Positions 1-10,247 of a DNA stretch of 64,000 nucleotides are shown one piece after another. The position numbers were made by a program, and so were the translations under genes. The notes beneath the pieces are model-generated. The model was not told the origin of the DNA. It saw nothing but the letters and a program-made list of their open reading frames with translations, and made no database searches. Each line of letters opens with the position of its first letter. The first letter of the stretch is position 1. Source of the DNA: Ryuthela nishihirai (lineage: Eukaryota > Arthropoda > Arachnida > Araneae > Heptathelidae); contig JAWZYU010000001.1 in NCBI GenBank assembly GCA_038380435.1, positions 17,340,001 through 17,404,000 of the forward strand, in the 5' to 3' direction.

Positions 1-91
1 ATCACTAATTTCTAAAAAATTCGTTGCCAGATATTTTTTTCTGAATTCTGTAATCAACCGTAGTGTTCGGATATTTATTTGAGCGACTGTA
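1..91. mobile_element. Palindromic Tc1-like MITE, right arm only
   Basis: Right arm of the palindromic MITE described in full at 23082. It begins next to the palindrome centre at the window edge and ends in GAGCGACTGTA at position 91. The left arm lies outside the window, so its completeness cannot be judged. Confidence 0.85.
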
Positions 92-96
92 CAAGG

Positions 97-395
97 TGAT
101 TGGCTCAGACGGTTCGTGTCAGTCCCATAATCAGAAATTTTCAGGTTCGAATTCCAATTGTGCCAGAGTTGAGATTTATGTCCGCTGATCTCCACGGCGT
201 CATTGGTGAAAAATGGGACACCATTGCGCTTGGAAATGGCGCAGTCAGTCGGATGAGCGTTAAGCTCTGTTCCTTTGTGCAGGATAGCCATACCTTGTGC
301 ACCTTAAAGAACACACTGGATGACCTTGACATGAGGCTTGCATTTATCTCTTAAAACATGCCTAGTGGATCCCCTTCTTCAACCTTCTCTGAGAG
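97..395 (+). mobile_element. SINE-A, old diverged copy
   Basis: Strongly diverged SINE-A: a degraded tRNA-like head (TTGGCTCAGACGGTT, then GGTTCGAATTCC as B box) is followed by the body landmarks TTGAGATTTATGTCCGC and CCTTAAAGAACACACTGGATG. It stops at CAACCTTCTCTGAG, exactly where the next SINE-A begins. The younger copy probably inserted there. No target duplication is visible. Confidence 0.75.
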
Positions 396-776
396 GGCAG
401 GGGTGGCTCAGTCGGTAGCGCGCCAGGCTCGTAATCTGTAGTTCCCAGGTTCGAGTCCCAGCTGGGTCAGCGTTGAGATTTATCTCCGCAAAATTCACCG
501 CACTGCCCACGATCAGTAGGGGACACCGATGGGCTTGGAAAGGCCGCCGTCCGTCGGATGGGACGTTAAGCCATGGCCCCGTGTGTGGGAGAGCCATACC
601 CTGTGCACGTTAAAGAACACGCTGGATGGCCTTGACGGGAGGCTACCATCTGTCTCCCAACAGTTGTTCCAGTTGGTCCCCTCCCCCAACATTCTCTGAG
701 CCTTCGGGGTCCTTTTGACTTGGCAATTAAGACCATTGAGTGCATAAAAGGGCCACTCAGAGGAAAAACAACCCGC
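396..776 (+). mobile_element. SINE-A
   Basis: Near full-length copy. The A box GTGGCTCAGTCGGTAG and B box GGTTCGAGTCC are intact. The tail reads AGGAAAAACAACCCGCCC. It abuts the older copy at 97-395 without a spacer, giving a head-to-tail pair that looks like insertion into the older SINE. Confidence 0.9.
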
Positions 777-871
777 CCATCAACTTATATTATTTTTGTT
801 AACTCTGTAGAAAACAGAATACACCGATTTACCAATAAAATAATCTTTTCGTGCTTAGTTACGTCATGTTG

Positions 872-1079
872 TACAGTCGCTCATAAAAGTATCTGAACGC
901 TATGGTTGATTACAGAATTCAGAAAAATGTATGGCAACGATCTTTTTAGAAATTAGTGATCTTGGTAGTCTTCGTGTAAGGTTGCCAGATCACTAATTTC
1001 TAAAAAAAACGTTGTCAGATATTTTTTTCTGAATTCTGTAATCAACCATAACGTTCTGATGCTTTTTTGAGCGACTGTA
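872..1079. mobile_element. Palindromic Tc1-like MITE
   Basis: Both arms are present (TACAGTCGCTCA at the left end, GAGCGACTGTA at the right), flanked by TA. The left arm and centre are degraded: the central CACGTG dyad is lost and the sequence around 960-985 is decayed. This suggests an old copy. Confidence 0.85.
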
Positions 1080-1090
1080 CATACTATACA

Positions 1091-1351
1091 CAGGATCGAA
1101 GCGTCAGTGGAAGCAACTGAGACCTTGAGACTGCGCAGTTGAGACATTTATGACTCTTACAGGTGATTGTTTTATCGAATTATCAGTTATTTGTCAATTA
1201 GTCAATAGTGTCATGGATCAACAATTTGATCATAGATCATTGGTCGATTGAAAAGTGACTGATTGCTCAATCAGCCAATGACCTTAGAGGATCATCATTT
1301 CGTCAACTGCGCAGTCTCATTGTCTCAATTGCTTCCACTACGCTAGCCCTG
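1091..1351. mobile_element. hAT-like MITE with CAG...CTG ends
   Basis: About 260 bp with long imperfect terminal inverted repeats: GGAAGCAACTGAGACC... at the left and GTCTCAATTGCTTCC at the right, which are reverse complements. The ends read CAGGATCGAAGCG and CGCTAGCCCTG. The flanks actataca (1083-1090) and ctataaca (1352-1359) resemble an 8-bp target duplication that has slipped by one base. Short CAG..CTG ends with 8-bp duplications are the hAT hallmark. No transposase is encoded. Confidence 0.75.
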
Positions 1352-1713
1352 CTATAACATGTGTTTAGCCTTAGAGCAGTGTTTTGGAACTGCATTTGTT
1401 TCTGATAGCTTTCAAGCGCTTCCAGAAAGAATTCATTTTAATATTACTCTCCTTGTTTTCTTTATCAGTGATACATCCAAGAATTTACTTTGTGTATTTG
1501 GGGGACAAATAAACGAAAGCTGTCATTTACGTAAAATTAAAATATCTTTTCAATTTTGCTACATAATTTCTTAATAAGAGAGGGGTCAAATTCCCAGCCG
1601 CAGTGGTATCTTAGGTATATACGCTACTGAATTCTCCTAAAAACGATAATTACCTTCTGCTTCATTGGATGTAGTCAAAGTCTGCATAATAAACTAGGTA
1701 TTTTAAACGTGAT
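1352..1713. other. Unique AT-rich sequence, no gene seen
   Basis: A 71-codon frame (1359-1574, plus) starts inside the presumed target site of the MITE. It shows no recognisable domain, and its lysine/phenylalanine-rich composition is what AT-rich random sequence gives. I see no RNA gene or repeat. Confidence 0.5.
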
Positions 1714-1724
1714 GCCTTTCATCG

Positions 1725-2152
1725 TGGGGGCGGGGGTGGCTCAGTCGGTCTGCGCACCAGGCTCGTAACCGTTCAAGGCCATCCAGCGTTTCACGTTGCA
1801 GTATAATTCGGTTCACAGGTTCGAGTCTCAGCTGGGTCAGCGTTGAGATTTATCTCCGCAAAACTCCCCGCCCCGCCCACGGTCAGTAGGGGACACCGAT
1901 GGGCTTGGTAAAGGCCGCCGTCCGTCGGATGGGACGTTAAGATGTGGCCCCGTGTGCGGGAGAGCCATACCCTGTGCACGTTAAAGAACACGCTGGATGG
2001 CCTTGACGGGAGGACACCATCTGTCTCCCAACAGCTGTTCCAGTGGGTCCCCTCCCCCAACCTTCTCTGAGCCTTCGGAGTCCTTGTGACCTGGCCATTT
2101 AGCCTATGGTGCGCAAAAAATGACGCTCAGAGGTAAAACAACCAAACCTAAA
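1725..2152 (+). mobile_element. SINE-A with rearranged head
   Basis: Bounded by a perfect 11-bp target duplication GCCTTTCATCG (1714-1724 and 2153-2163). Inside the tRNA head, between the A and B boxes, about 40 bp of foreign sequence (1771-1810) replaces the usual anticodon-arm region. The first part of it is the inverse of this element's own body, discussed under findings. Confidence 0.9.
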
Positions 2153-2163
2153 GCCTTTCATCG

Positions 2164-2638
2164 TTACGCAGTTCGGACTGTTCAAAAAGCATTGCCGACT
2201 AGATTAAAATCAGTCGTCACCGGTACTGGAAATTTCGTTTGGATGAATCCCAGAAATATACGTAAAGGTATAACTTCGTTAACAATTATATTTGACAATG
2301 ATATATTATTAGTAATGTTAAATGATATAGGTCAAGCAGAAGAATCATGTCGAAATTATAATAATAATATAAAGACTTGCATATACAGGTTAGAAAGCAA
2401 TAAAAGTACAAAAATAAATCGAAATATGCAGTTACACTTTAGTTTGTGGCTTTTTAGGATGCCGAATTAAAATCTTCTAAAATCGATGCCTTTAGTGGCA
2501 TCGATTTTAAAACGGTAAAAAAAAAAGGATAAAAAGCTCAAGACGGTAAAAAAGCTCAAGACTAGTAACAAAAGGAAAGTAACAATTTTGTCCTTGGTAT
2601 CAAAGGAAAGATAAAGATTTGGGGACATTTTTCCACGT
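2164..2638. other. Unique AT-rich sequence with a small hairpin
   Basis: No convincing gene; a 116-codon plus frame (2120-2470) starts inside the SINE-A tail. A 12-bp inverted repeat (2479-2490 with 2497-2508, loop of 6) sits near a short direct repeat AAAAAGCTCAAGAC at about 2532 and 2552. Confidence 0.5.
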
Positions 2639-2927
2639 GGGTTGGGTTGTTTTATCCCTGAGCTGCACTTTTTTGCACAACGTGGGCTAAATGGCCAGGT
2701 GACAAGGACCCCGAAAGCTCAGAGAAGGTTGGGGGAGGGGACCCATTGTAACAGCTGTTGGGAGGCAGATGGTAGCTCCCGTCAAGGTCATCCAGTGTGT
2801 TCTTTAACGTGCACAGGGTATGGCTCTCTCCCGCACAGGGGACCACGGCTTAACGCTCCATCCGACAGACTGTAACCTTTCCAAGCCCATCGGTGTCCTC
2901 TACTGACTGTGGGCAAGGCGGGGACTG
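2639..2927 (-). mobile_element. SINE-A, head missing
   Basis: Starts with the tail GTTGGGTTGTTTTA and ends inside the body at GGGCAAGGCGGGGA. The tRNA head with its A and B boxes is absent. There is a small deletion before CCTTTCC. No clear target duplication is visible. Confidence 0.85.
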
Positions 2928-3066
2928 TACAACTTTAAAGTAACCATTAATATTTCAGGCAGAAAAAATAACATTCTTTTGTTTCAAATGCAAAATATTA
3001 TATGAGCTATAATAATTAATTATTTCACGTTGCAGTATAATTCAGTATTGGTATATTCCACTATCT

Positions 3067-3941
3067 CAGGCGGAAGCAACTGAGAGCTTGAGATTGAGCA
3101 GTTGAGACATCTAGGATTCTTACAGGCGATTGATTTGTCGATTTATCAGTTACTTGTCAATCAGCCAATAGGGCCATAGATCAACAATTGCATCTTGGCT
3201 GATGTTTCAGTCATAAATTGATCAATCAATCAATCAATTTTATTTTATCATCATATACCATTTATAACATAGAAAATTATGAATGAACCCAAAAACCATA
3301 TGGTTTGTCTGGACCACTGAAGGAATTAATACAAAAATCGATAACGACTTACTCACTACAGAGATTTCAAACAATATGTGTCATTTTTCCGATATATGTA
3401 CAATACATTTTTACTTTACACTTCGGGGGCGGGGGGGGGGTGCTCAGTCGGTAGCGCGCCAGCCTCGTAATCTGTAGTTCCCAGGTTCGAGTCCGAGCTG
3501 GGTCAGCGTCGAGATTTATCTCCGCAAAATTCCCCGCCCTGCCCACGGTCAATAGGGGACACCGATGGGCTTGGAAAGGCCGCCGTCCGTCGGATGGGAC
3601 GTTAAGCCGTGGCCCCGTGTGCGGGAGAGCCATACCCTGTGCACTTTAAAGAACACGCTGGATGGCCTTGACGGGAGGCTACCATCTGTCTCCCAACAAC
3701 ATTGTCTCTCCAACTGTTCCAGTGGGTCCCCTCCCCCAACCTTCTCTGAGCCTTCGGGGTCCATGTGACCTGACCATTTAGCCCATGGTGTGCAAAAAAG
3801 TGCCGCTCAGAGGTAAAACAACCCAACCCAACACAACTTTACACTAGATTATTTAACATAGGTGCATTTTCAAGAATCATCGTTTCGTCACCTGCTCAGT
3901 CTCGTTATCTCAATTGGTCCCATTACGCTTTGCTGCTGCTG
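3067..3941. mobile_element. hAT-like MITE family member, long form, interrupted by SINE-A
   Basis: The ends match the family seen at 1091, 30557 and 59425: CAGGCGGAAGCAACTGAG at the left, CCCATTACGCTTTGCTG...CTG at the right. The flanking octamers CACTATCT (3059-3066) and CACTGTCT (3942-3949) agree at 7 of 8 positions, which supports hAT-type insertion. Without the SINE-A at 3423-3835 the element is about 460 bp, longer than the roughly 255-bp copies, with extra AT-rich interior around 3215-3420. A short CTG run extends the right end. Confidence 0.75.
3423..3835 (+). mobile_element. SINE-A
   Basis: Inserted in the hAT-like MITE, with the target duplication ACTTTACACT at 3413-3422 and 3836-3845. 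The head carries an expanded G run (3425-3440) and has lost one G of GTGGCTCAG. A small insertion CATTGTCTCTCCAA lies in the CAACAGCTGTTCC region (about 3700-3715). It is younger than the MITE that hosts it. Confidence 0.92.
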
Positions 3942-3949
3942 CACTGTCT

Positions 3950-4381
3950 TCACCGTTTTTAAACAAGGTTATGCCCATGTTGTTTTGATAAGATCTCTTA
4001 CCTGTATACCTGTTTGATAACATAGCGTGTGTTGTGGTGAATTTCAGTGAGAGTGGTGAAAAATGAAAAATTGAGTTGCGAGGAATAGTACGACTTGAAC
4101 GAACTCTTTAGGTAATCTGCCTGCAGAAAACCATTAGGGTTTAGCATACTACGCTAAGCCTACTGAGACTCACATCTCTTTTACCTTCAGCTGAATAAAG
4201 TGCAGTCTTCAGCAGTATAAGAGTGCAGGTTTCCACGACAGATCGGTGCTCCATCGCTATGGCAACGTACAACATGGCGCCTCCTCACCCGTTAGCTTGG
4301 TTTTCCCCACTGCACATCTTATTATATTCGAACATATTTTGTACTTCCCATTTTAAGCTTTCCAATTTCCTTTTCACTTGA
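3950..4381. other. Unique sequence, no gene seen
   Basis: Mixed-composition sequence with a somewhat GC-richer stretch near 4240-4310. No long open frame, tRNA-like boxes or repeat landmark is visible. Confidence 0.4.
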
Positions 4382-5135
4382 ACTCTTTCGTTCGAGCTGT
4401 TGATGAAACTGGTAGTAGAGTAGGTTTGGTTATAAACAGAGAGAAAATTAAAGTGATGAAAATTGGTCAGGCAGGCTGTGATTCATTAATCTGAATGGCT
4501 GCAGTCTTGAGCAGGTGTCACAGTTTAATTATCTTGGGAGCTATGTAACAGATAATGGTGATGTGCGGCATGAGATTAACAGACGAATAGGGATTGCTGC
4601 CGGGACTTTTAAGAACCTATGGAGAGTGTGGAGAAATAGGCGTATACACCTAAAGACTAAAATTAGACTGTATAATAGTTTGGTTCTTTCTAGGGTTAGT
4701 TATGGTAGCGAAACTTGGACACTTTGTAAACAAGATAACAGGAAACTAGATGCTTTTGATTCCAGATGCTTACGCAGTATCTTGGGCATTAGGTGGTTCA
4801 ACTTTGTAACTAATGGTGAGGTTAGGCAAAAGAGTTTGCAACCTCCTTTAAGCAGCATATTGTGCAGAGAGAGACTCCGTTGGTTTGGCCATGTTGCCCG
4901 TATGAATAATTATAGATTGGCGAATAGGGTTATGAACAGTGTGCCTAAAGGCCTCAGAAAGAAGGGGAGACCTAGGATGCGGTGGGCTGACAATGTCAAA
5001 TAGGACCTTGTTAGAATTGTTGTGCAGTGGCCAGATGCAGTAGATGTAGCTCAGGATAGACTTGCTTGGAGAACTAAATTGCACGGTCTGGTTGGACCTC
5101 CGTAGCCCATGGCTGCTTGAGGATGATGATGATAA
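4382..5135 (+). pseudogene. RTE/BovB-like LINE, 5'-truncated 3' end
   Basis: The frame 4515-5003 encodes the C-terminal region of a LINE polyprotein, downstream of the catalytic reverse-transcriptase motifs. It contains RRIGIAAGTFKNLWRVW, SRVSYGSETWTLCKQD, LDAFDSRCLRSILGIRW, RLRWFGHVARM and GLRKKGRPRMRWADNV. This SETWTL...RRCLR.ILGI.W...GHV.RM...GRPR.RW layout is the usual C-terminus of RTE-like LINEs. It aligns closely with 55006-55790. Small deletions relative to that copy (near 4412 and 4485) put the start out of frame. The 3' end runs into a short GATGATGATG tail, as RTE elements do. It is a dead, 5'-truncated insertion. Confidence 0.85.
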
Positions 5136-6064
5136 TTTAGAGGCATTTTTCAGGAAAAAAAAGTGTCGATGGAAAATACTGCAATTCTGATATTTTTTCC
5201 ACTCATGTTAACAGTATTACAAATCTCGACATCTTGTTCATTTTTATCACCGATTTGTAAAATCATCATCTGCAAATATATGAAACCAACTATCAACGAA
5301 AATAAATCCCTTAATTGTACTTCACTGTTCTCTTCACCATTTTCATCCCAGCACCACCAAAAATATTGCTTTTGCACGTAATGTGTGCCAACACCTAATA
5401 AGAAAACGTCTCAGCAGAAAATTTGAAAATTTAACTATGCCCTGATAGAAATTCAGAAGGAGAAATGTTGATCTGACTTCGATCAAAGAAATGAAAAGGC
5501 ACTGGATTCGCCTTCATTAAGATTCAAAGACGACAAAACCGCTCCTTAGAGTAAATTAGAAATTCTCGTCCTTGTTTATTTGGGACAGAAAATAACGCAC
5601 TTTTCTTCCTTTGTGAAATTGGATTTCATCTCACTTTTTTGAGTAAACAATCCTAGTGGGAAATTTACGCTTTGTAATTAAAAGTACATCACTCTGTTGA
5701 TACTTTATTCAAAACACTTCAATATATTTCATTTAGTTTATTGACTGGTTTATTTATATTTCATTATAAATCTATTTACATTGATTAGTGATGTTGGGGG
5801 GTGTTTACCTGCTTTATTTCATATTTCTATCATTTCAATGAGCATTTCTTATGGTTTCGTTGGTGGTCCTATCAATTCAATCTACATCACTTAATTTTTT
5901 TAGAAGAGTTCGGTTTTACCGAAGAATTTCTTTAAATAACAATTTGCAAATTGTAACACAAAAATGAAAACGATATTACTAATTAAAATGTAGGAGAAAA
6001 TTATCCCGATATCATTAATGGTGAAGTTGCAATCTCCTAACCTACGATATATTGTAATTTCTGG
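5136..6064. other. Unique AT-rich sequence, no gene seen
   Basis: Short open frames occur on both strands over 5150-5381 because of low stop density, but neither shows a domain. No repeat landmark is visible before the SINE-A fragment at 6065. Confidence 0.45.
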
Positions 6065-6822
6065 TACATTGCAGCGTTGAGACTTCTCTCCGCAAAACTC
6101 CCCGCCCTGCCCACGGTCAGTAAGGGACACCGATGGGCTTGGAAAGGCCGCCGTCCGTCGGCTGGGACGTTAAGCCGTGGCTCCGTGTGCGGGAGAGCTC
6201 ATACCCTATGCACGTTAAAGAACACACTGGATGGCCTTGACGGGAGGGTTGTTTGCGTTGGGTTGTTTTACCTCTGAGTGACACTATTTTTGCACACCAT
6301 GGGCTAAATGGCCAGGTCACATGGACCCCGAAGGCTCAGACAAGATTGGGGGAGGAGACCCACTGGAACGGCTGTTGGGAGACAGATGGTAGCCTCCCGT
6401 CAAGGCCATCCCGCGGGTTCTTTAACGTGCACAGGGTATGGCTCTCCCGCACACGGCGCCACGGCTTAACGTCCCATCCGACGGACGGCGGCCTTTACCT
6501 AGCCCATCGGTGTCCCCTACTGACCGTGGGCAGGGCGGGAAATTTTGCGGAGAAAAATCTCAACGCTGACCAAGCTTGGACTCGAACCTGGGAACTACAG
6601 ATTACGAGCCTGGCCAACACCTCCTAGAAGACAAGGCCAAACAATACGTCACAGAATAATGATGACGTCACCCTAGTTAGACCCAAGTGCTTCCCATGCT
6701 ACCCCATGCCAGACAGATTACGTAGTTAGGTTAGCTCAGTTCACAGGAATGAGTGAAGTGGCTATCGAAGTAACGCGCTAATCAACACGTGTTTCATAAT
6801 TTTTTTCCTGTGTGAAATAATA

Positions 6823-6966
6823 ATGCCCTTTCGTTGTTGCGTACCATATTGCCGGGGCAAGGAATGAGCGAAAAGTTTCAGTGTTAGGATTTCCAAAAGA
6901 TGAAGATTCGTGAAGACATTGGCTGCAATATCAAGAAAGAATTTCGCGTCAACTGAAAGTTCAAAA
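6823..6966 (+). pseudogene. THAP zinc-finger first exon (P-type transposase remnant)
   Basis: From the ATG at 6823 the reading is MPFRCCVPYCRG. After a one-base frame break near 6860 it continues NERKVSVLGFPKDEDS, then a stop codon, then RHWLQYQERISRQLKVQK. The pattern Cys-x3-Cys, then GFP, then Trp matches the N-terminal half of a C2CH THAP domain, which binds transposon ends. The exon ends at a perfect GTAAGT donor (6967-6972), in line with the spliced architecture of P-type transposases. The distal Cys and His would lie in a following exon that I cannot identify. The frameshift and stop make it non-functional. Confidence 0.65.
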
Positions 6967-7308
6967 GTAAGTTAACTTTAATGCAGTTTATATCTGTAAT
7001 AAAGAAGTTTAATTTTTGATTAAATTTTTCGTGCAAGTTGATGAATGGGAAATCGTATATGTGTATGTATATAATAGAGTATTACAAGCTGTAGTTCGCT
7101 ACGAAAAAATGGCGGCGGTAGTTTCGTGTCTAATGTTCAGTTTAAAATTTTGGAACTGTTCGTAATGTATAGGAACGTTACAAACAAGACTTTTTTTTCG
7201 TTCTTAATATTTAAAGCATACAAATCACTACGAATTGCTATTTTTTGGCAGCCGTCTTCCGAGTTATTGCAAAATCAAGTTAATAATCATTTCATCTGTA
7301 GATCTGAA

Positions 7309-7517
7309 ATAAAAAAAAAATAAATAAATACCCACTCAAGCTGCTGCTTGCCACAGAGGTCTGACAGGAGACTGTTAGTTTATATGCCAGAGTAGAAGGC
7401 CTGAGAGGATGGTAGGACCTCAGCAGAAAAACGACACGAACATCCATGCCTTATCCGAGGCTCGAACCCAGGTCCCATAGATCAGTAACCAAGCGTGCTA
7501 ACCACTCGGCCACGGGA
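7309..7517 (-). mobile_element. SINE-B
   Basis: A tRNA-derived SINE read on the minus strand. The head CGTGGCCGAGTGGTTAGCAC (A box) and GGGTTCGAGCC (B box) lie at the right end. The body carries the landmark GACCTCTGTGGCAAGCAGC, and the tail is a TATTTATTTA-type run at the left. It is inserted in the P-like element, so it is younger. Confidence 0.88.
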
Positions 7518-7884
7518 TATGCAAATTAATCATATTTTTGCATTCACATTATTAAAAACCGATTACTTTATTATTGATGTCCACTATTGAAGCCTGCATT
7601 TTTGAAATTGATTGTTGTTGAAGAGAATCTGTGAACGACCTATTTCCAATTTACATTAGCTATCTATCATAATCTTTTGTGATTCTTGCTTTCATTGTTT
7701 ACGTATCAGAATTTAAACATTATAGTAATTTTTAGTTCATTAAAATTATTCTGTATTTACAGTTTGAGACGAAAGATTTTAACTAATGATTTTTTGTTCG
7801 TGGAACATAGAAATATTAATATGTTTACAATACTTCAGTAACATTTTGGGCTGAAACCCTCAAAATTTTGATGGTAAATAGTAT

Positions 7885-8658
7885 TGACCTAATTCATATT
7901 TGAGATACAAATTAAATGATTTAACCACAAATATTTCAAAGCTGAAAAATTTACCATATCATTCATAAAATGTATATATATATATAAAATAATTTAAATA
8001 AGTATGTTAAAATGAGAGCACTATGTAACTGTGGTTACATGGGTTGGGTTGTTTTACCTCTGAGCGGCACTTTTTTGCACACCATGGGCTAAATGGCCAG
8101 GTCACATGGACCCCGAAGCCTCAGAGAAGGTTGGGGGAGGGGATCCACTGGAAGAGTTGTTGAGAGACAGATGGTAGCCTCCCGTCAAGGCCATCCAGCG
8201 TGTTCTTTAACGTGCACAGGGTATGGCTCTCCCGCACACGGGGCCACGGCTTAACGTCCCATCCGATGGACGGCGGCCTTTCAAGCCCATCTGTGTTCCC
8301 TACTGACCGTGGGCAGGGCGGGGAATTTTGCGGAGATAAATCTCAACGCTGACCCAGCTGGGACTCGAACCTGGGAACTACAGATTACGAGCCTGGCGCG
8401 CTACCGACTGAGCCACCCCCGCCCCAAAACTGTGGTTACATAGTACCTCAATAATTTTGCTAAGGTTAAGAGTGACCTAATTCATATTGGAGATAAAGTA
8501 AATGATTTAGCCATAAATATTACAAAGCTATAACATACAACATGTACCATATCATTTACAAAATTAAATAACTATGTTAATGTTAATTTTATAGTACACA
8601 ATTGTGATAAAATGGTTAGTATTAAGAGGTACTTGTACAAGTTATACTATGTAACAGT
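7885..8658. repeat. Tandem duplication inside the P-like element, split by SINE-A
   Basis: Two related blocks, 7885-8040 and 8473-8658, share GACCTAATTCATATT, AAATGATTTA(A/G)CCA, CAAAGCT and TACCATATCATT(C/T)A in the same order. The SINE-A at 8041-8427 entered at the end of the first block. The duplication therefore predates that insertion. Confidence 0.65.
8041..8427 (-). mobile_element. SINE-A (innermost, young)
   Basis: Full length, from GGGTTGGGTTGTTTTACC to CCACCCCCGCCCC, with a perfect 14-bp target duplication AACTGTGGTTACAT (8027-8040 and 8428-8441). Its position inside the P-like element, itself inside a SINE-A, shows that SINE-A amplified both before and after that DNA transposon. 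Confidence 0.95.
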
Positions 8659-9401
8659 GGTACTGAATTGAGACATACTTAGAATTATCTATTTTAACAA
8701 ATTAGTCTGCTTTTTGTTATGGGATTTTATGCAGTGGTGGAGCATATCTATATATATTTAGCTATATAAAAATATGTGCTTAGGTTACAAAATAATAAGG
8801 ATTCATGCCTCCTCTTTTAGAAACTTCACAGAAATAAAACCATGATTCTGTAACAGGGTTTTCGAACCTTTTAATTTGGTGTCATTTCTGAAATCCTTTA
8901 TTTACGTGACATGCTTGTGATATAGTCCCCTTACCTTGACGTTGCCGTGTTATTAGGCAGTATTATAGTTTTTCATATTTTCACGACACACCTGGATCTT
9001 AGAAGGAACACACCAGTTGGGAATCACTGTTCTCTAATTTCATAAACAAACTAGAAATATCTGTAGGAGAGACACCTTACAATAGAGACAGTTGTTTGAA
9101 ATGGTGAATTAATACATTTTATTAAACTCTCATTCACGTTAAGATGCAACATTCACAATGCATTTTTATTTAAAATATTTAATTGATTATATTTGAATGT
9201 TGAGAAGTTCTTTCTCTTGTAGGAGGTGTTGCCCTGGCGCGCTACCCACTGAGCCACCCCCGCCCCCTTGAAGTGAGACTACCATCTGTCTCCCAACCCT
9301 CCCCCAACCTTCTCTGAGCTTCGGAGTCCTTATGACCTAGCCATTTAGCCCATGGTGTACAAAAAATTGTCGCTTAGAGGTAAAAAACAACCCAACCCAA
9401 C

Positions 9402-9846
9402 CGTAGTACACTGAGCTTTTGCCGGAATATCGTTTGAATATTAAAAGGCTTGATATAAATAATGATTTCGGAAGAATCTATTTCTATAACTATAGAGTGC
9501 TAAATCTTGCGTTACTATTTTTTGTCTCAGATTAGGAAGACTATTTTGAACCAATTGCTGTTACCATTGTGCTTGATCATATTGTAATGTTGAGAATTTA
9601 CTACTGAATCATTTCATCTGTTGTCACAACATCATAATCTGACGAAGTGAATTTTTACTTTATTATTCTGAAACTCTGTGAAAACCCAAATGATATAAAA
9701 TTATTGAAATGGAAACCAACTCCGTGTTTAGATGCAATTATCGTGGGCCAATCAAAGAAAGGTGACTAAATTCAGAAACTTTCTCAAGTCATTCTAAAAT
9801 GAATGCGCCATAAGTAGCACATTTCTGACCTAAAAAGATCATAAAT
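9402..9846. other. Unique AT-rich sequence, no gene seen
   Basis: No open frame of note and no repeat landmark; it separates two SINE-bearing stretches. Confidence 0.4.
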
Positions 9847-9857
9847 GCAGAGAGAGA

Positions 9858-10236
9858 TTGGGTTGTTTTACCTCTGAGCGGCACTTTTTTGCACACCATG
9901 GGTTCAATGGCCAGGTCACATGGACCCCGAAGGCTCAGAGAAGGTTGGGGGAGGGGACCCACTGGAACAGCTGTTGGGAGACAGATGGTAGCCTCCCGTC
10001 AAGGCCATCCAGCGTGTTCTTTAACGTGCACAGGGTGTGGCTCTCCCGCACACGGGGCCACGGCTTAACGTCCCATCCGACGAACGTCGGCCTTTTCAAG
10101 GCCATCGGTGCCCCCTACTGACCGTTGGCAGGGCGGGGAAATTTGGCGGAGATAAATCTCAACGCTGACCCAGTTGGGACTCGAACCTGGGAACTACAGA
10201 TTACGAGCCTGGCGCGCTACCGACTGAGCCGCCACC
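9858..10236 (-). mobile_element. SINE-A
   Basis: Full length with target duplication GCAGAGAGAGA (9847-9857 and 10237-10247), created in a GA-rich site. The antisense 87-codon frame is open here (9858-10121), as in several other young copies. Confidence 0.93.
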
Positions 10237-10247
10237 GCAGAGAGAGA

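Larger units (their letters stand above)
6615..9231. mobile_element. P-element-like DNA transposon, non-autonomous
   Basis: A 2,617-bp insertion within a SINE-A head. Its ends are inverted: the left begins CAACACCTCCTAGAAGACAA and the right, reverse-complemented, begins CAACACCTCCTACAAGAGAA, with 12 perfect terminal bases. The flanks GCCTGGC (6608-6614) and CCCTGGC (9232-9238) are a 7-bp duplication of SINE sequence (6 of 7); P elements normally make 8 bp. Near the left end lies a THAP-type zinc-finger exon (6823-6966), the DNA-binding module of P transposases. No other transposase exon is recognisable, so this is an internally deleted or decayed copy. Two SINEs later inserted into it. THAP fingers occur outside P elements too, so the family call is moderate; the boundaries are firm. 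Confidence 0.75.
6256..9268 (-). mobile_element. SINE-A (second layer of the nest), split
   Basis: A minus-strand copy runs from the tail TTGGGTTGTTTTACC to GATTACGAGCCTGGC (6256-6614). It then continues as CCCTGGCGCGCTACCCACTGAGCC to CCCCCGCCCC (9232-9268). The interruption falls inside the tRNA head between the anticodon arm and the A box. The P-like element at 6615-9231 accounts for the gap. Confidence 0.85.
6065..9401 (+). mobile_element. SINE-A (outermost layer of a nest), split
   Basis: The plus-strand SINE-A body runs from GCAGCGTTGAGACTTCTCTCCGC to GGCCTTGACGGGAG (6065-6247). It resumes 3 kb later as CTTGAAGTGAGACTACCATCTG through the tail AACAACCCAACCCA (9269-9401). The join falls at the same consensus position. 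The repeated bases CTTGACGGGAG and CTTGAAGTGAG look like a decayed target duplication made by the minus-strand SINE-A that split it. The head is missing. Confidence 0.75.

Noticed and set aside
396..480. SINE heads as functional tRNA genes
   Set aside because: A and B boxes are present, but the acceptor stem does not close and the sequence continues into the SINE body. The head recurs dozens of times with insertion-site duplications.
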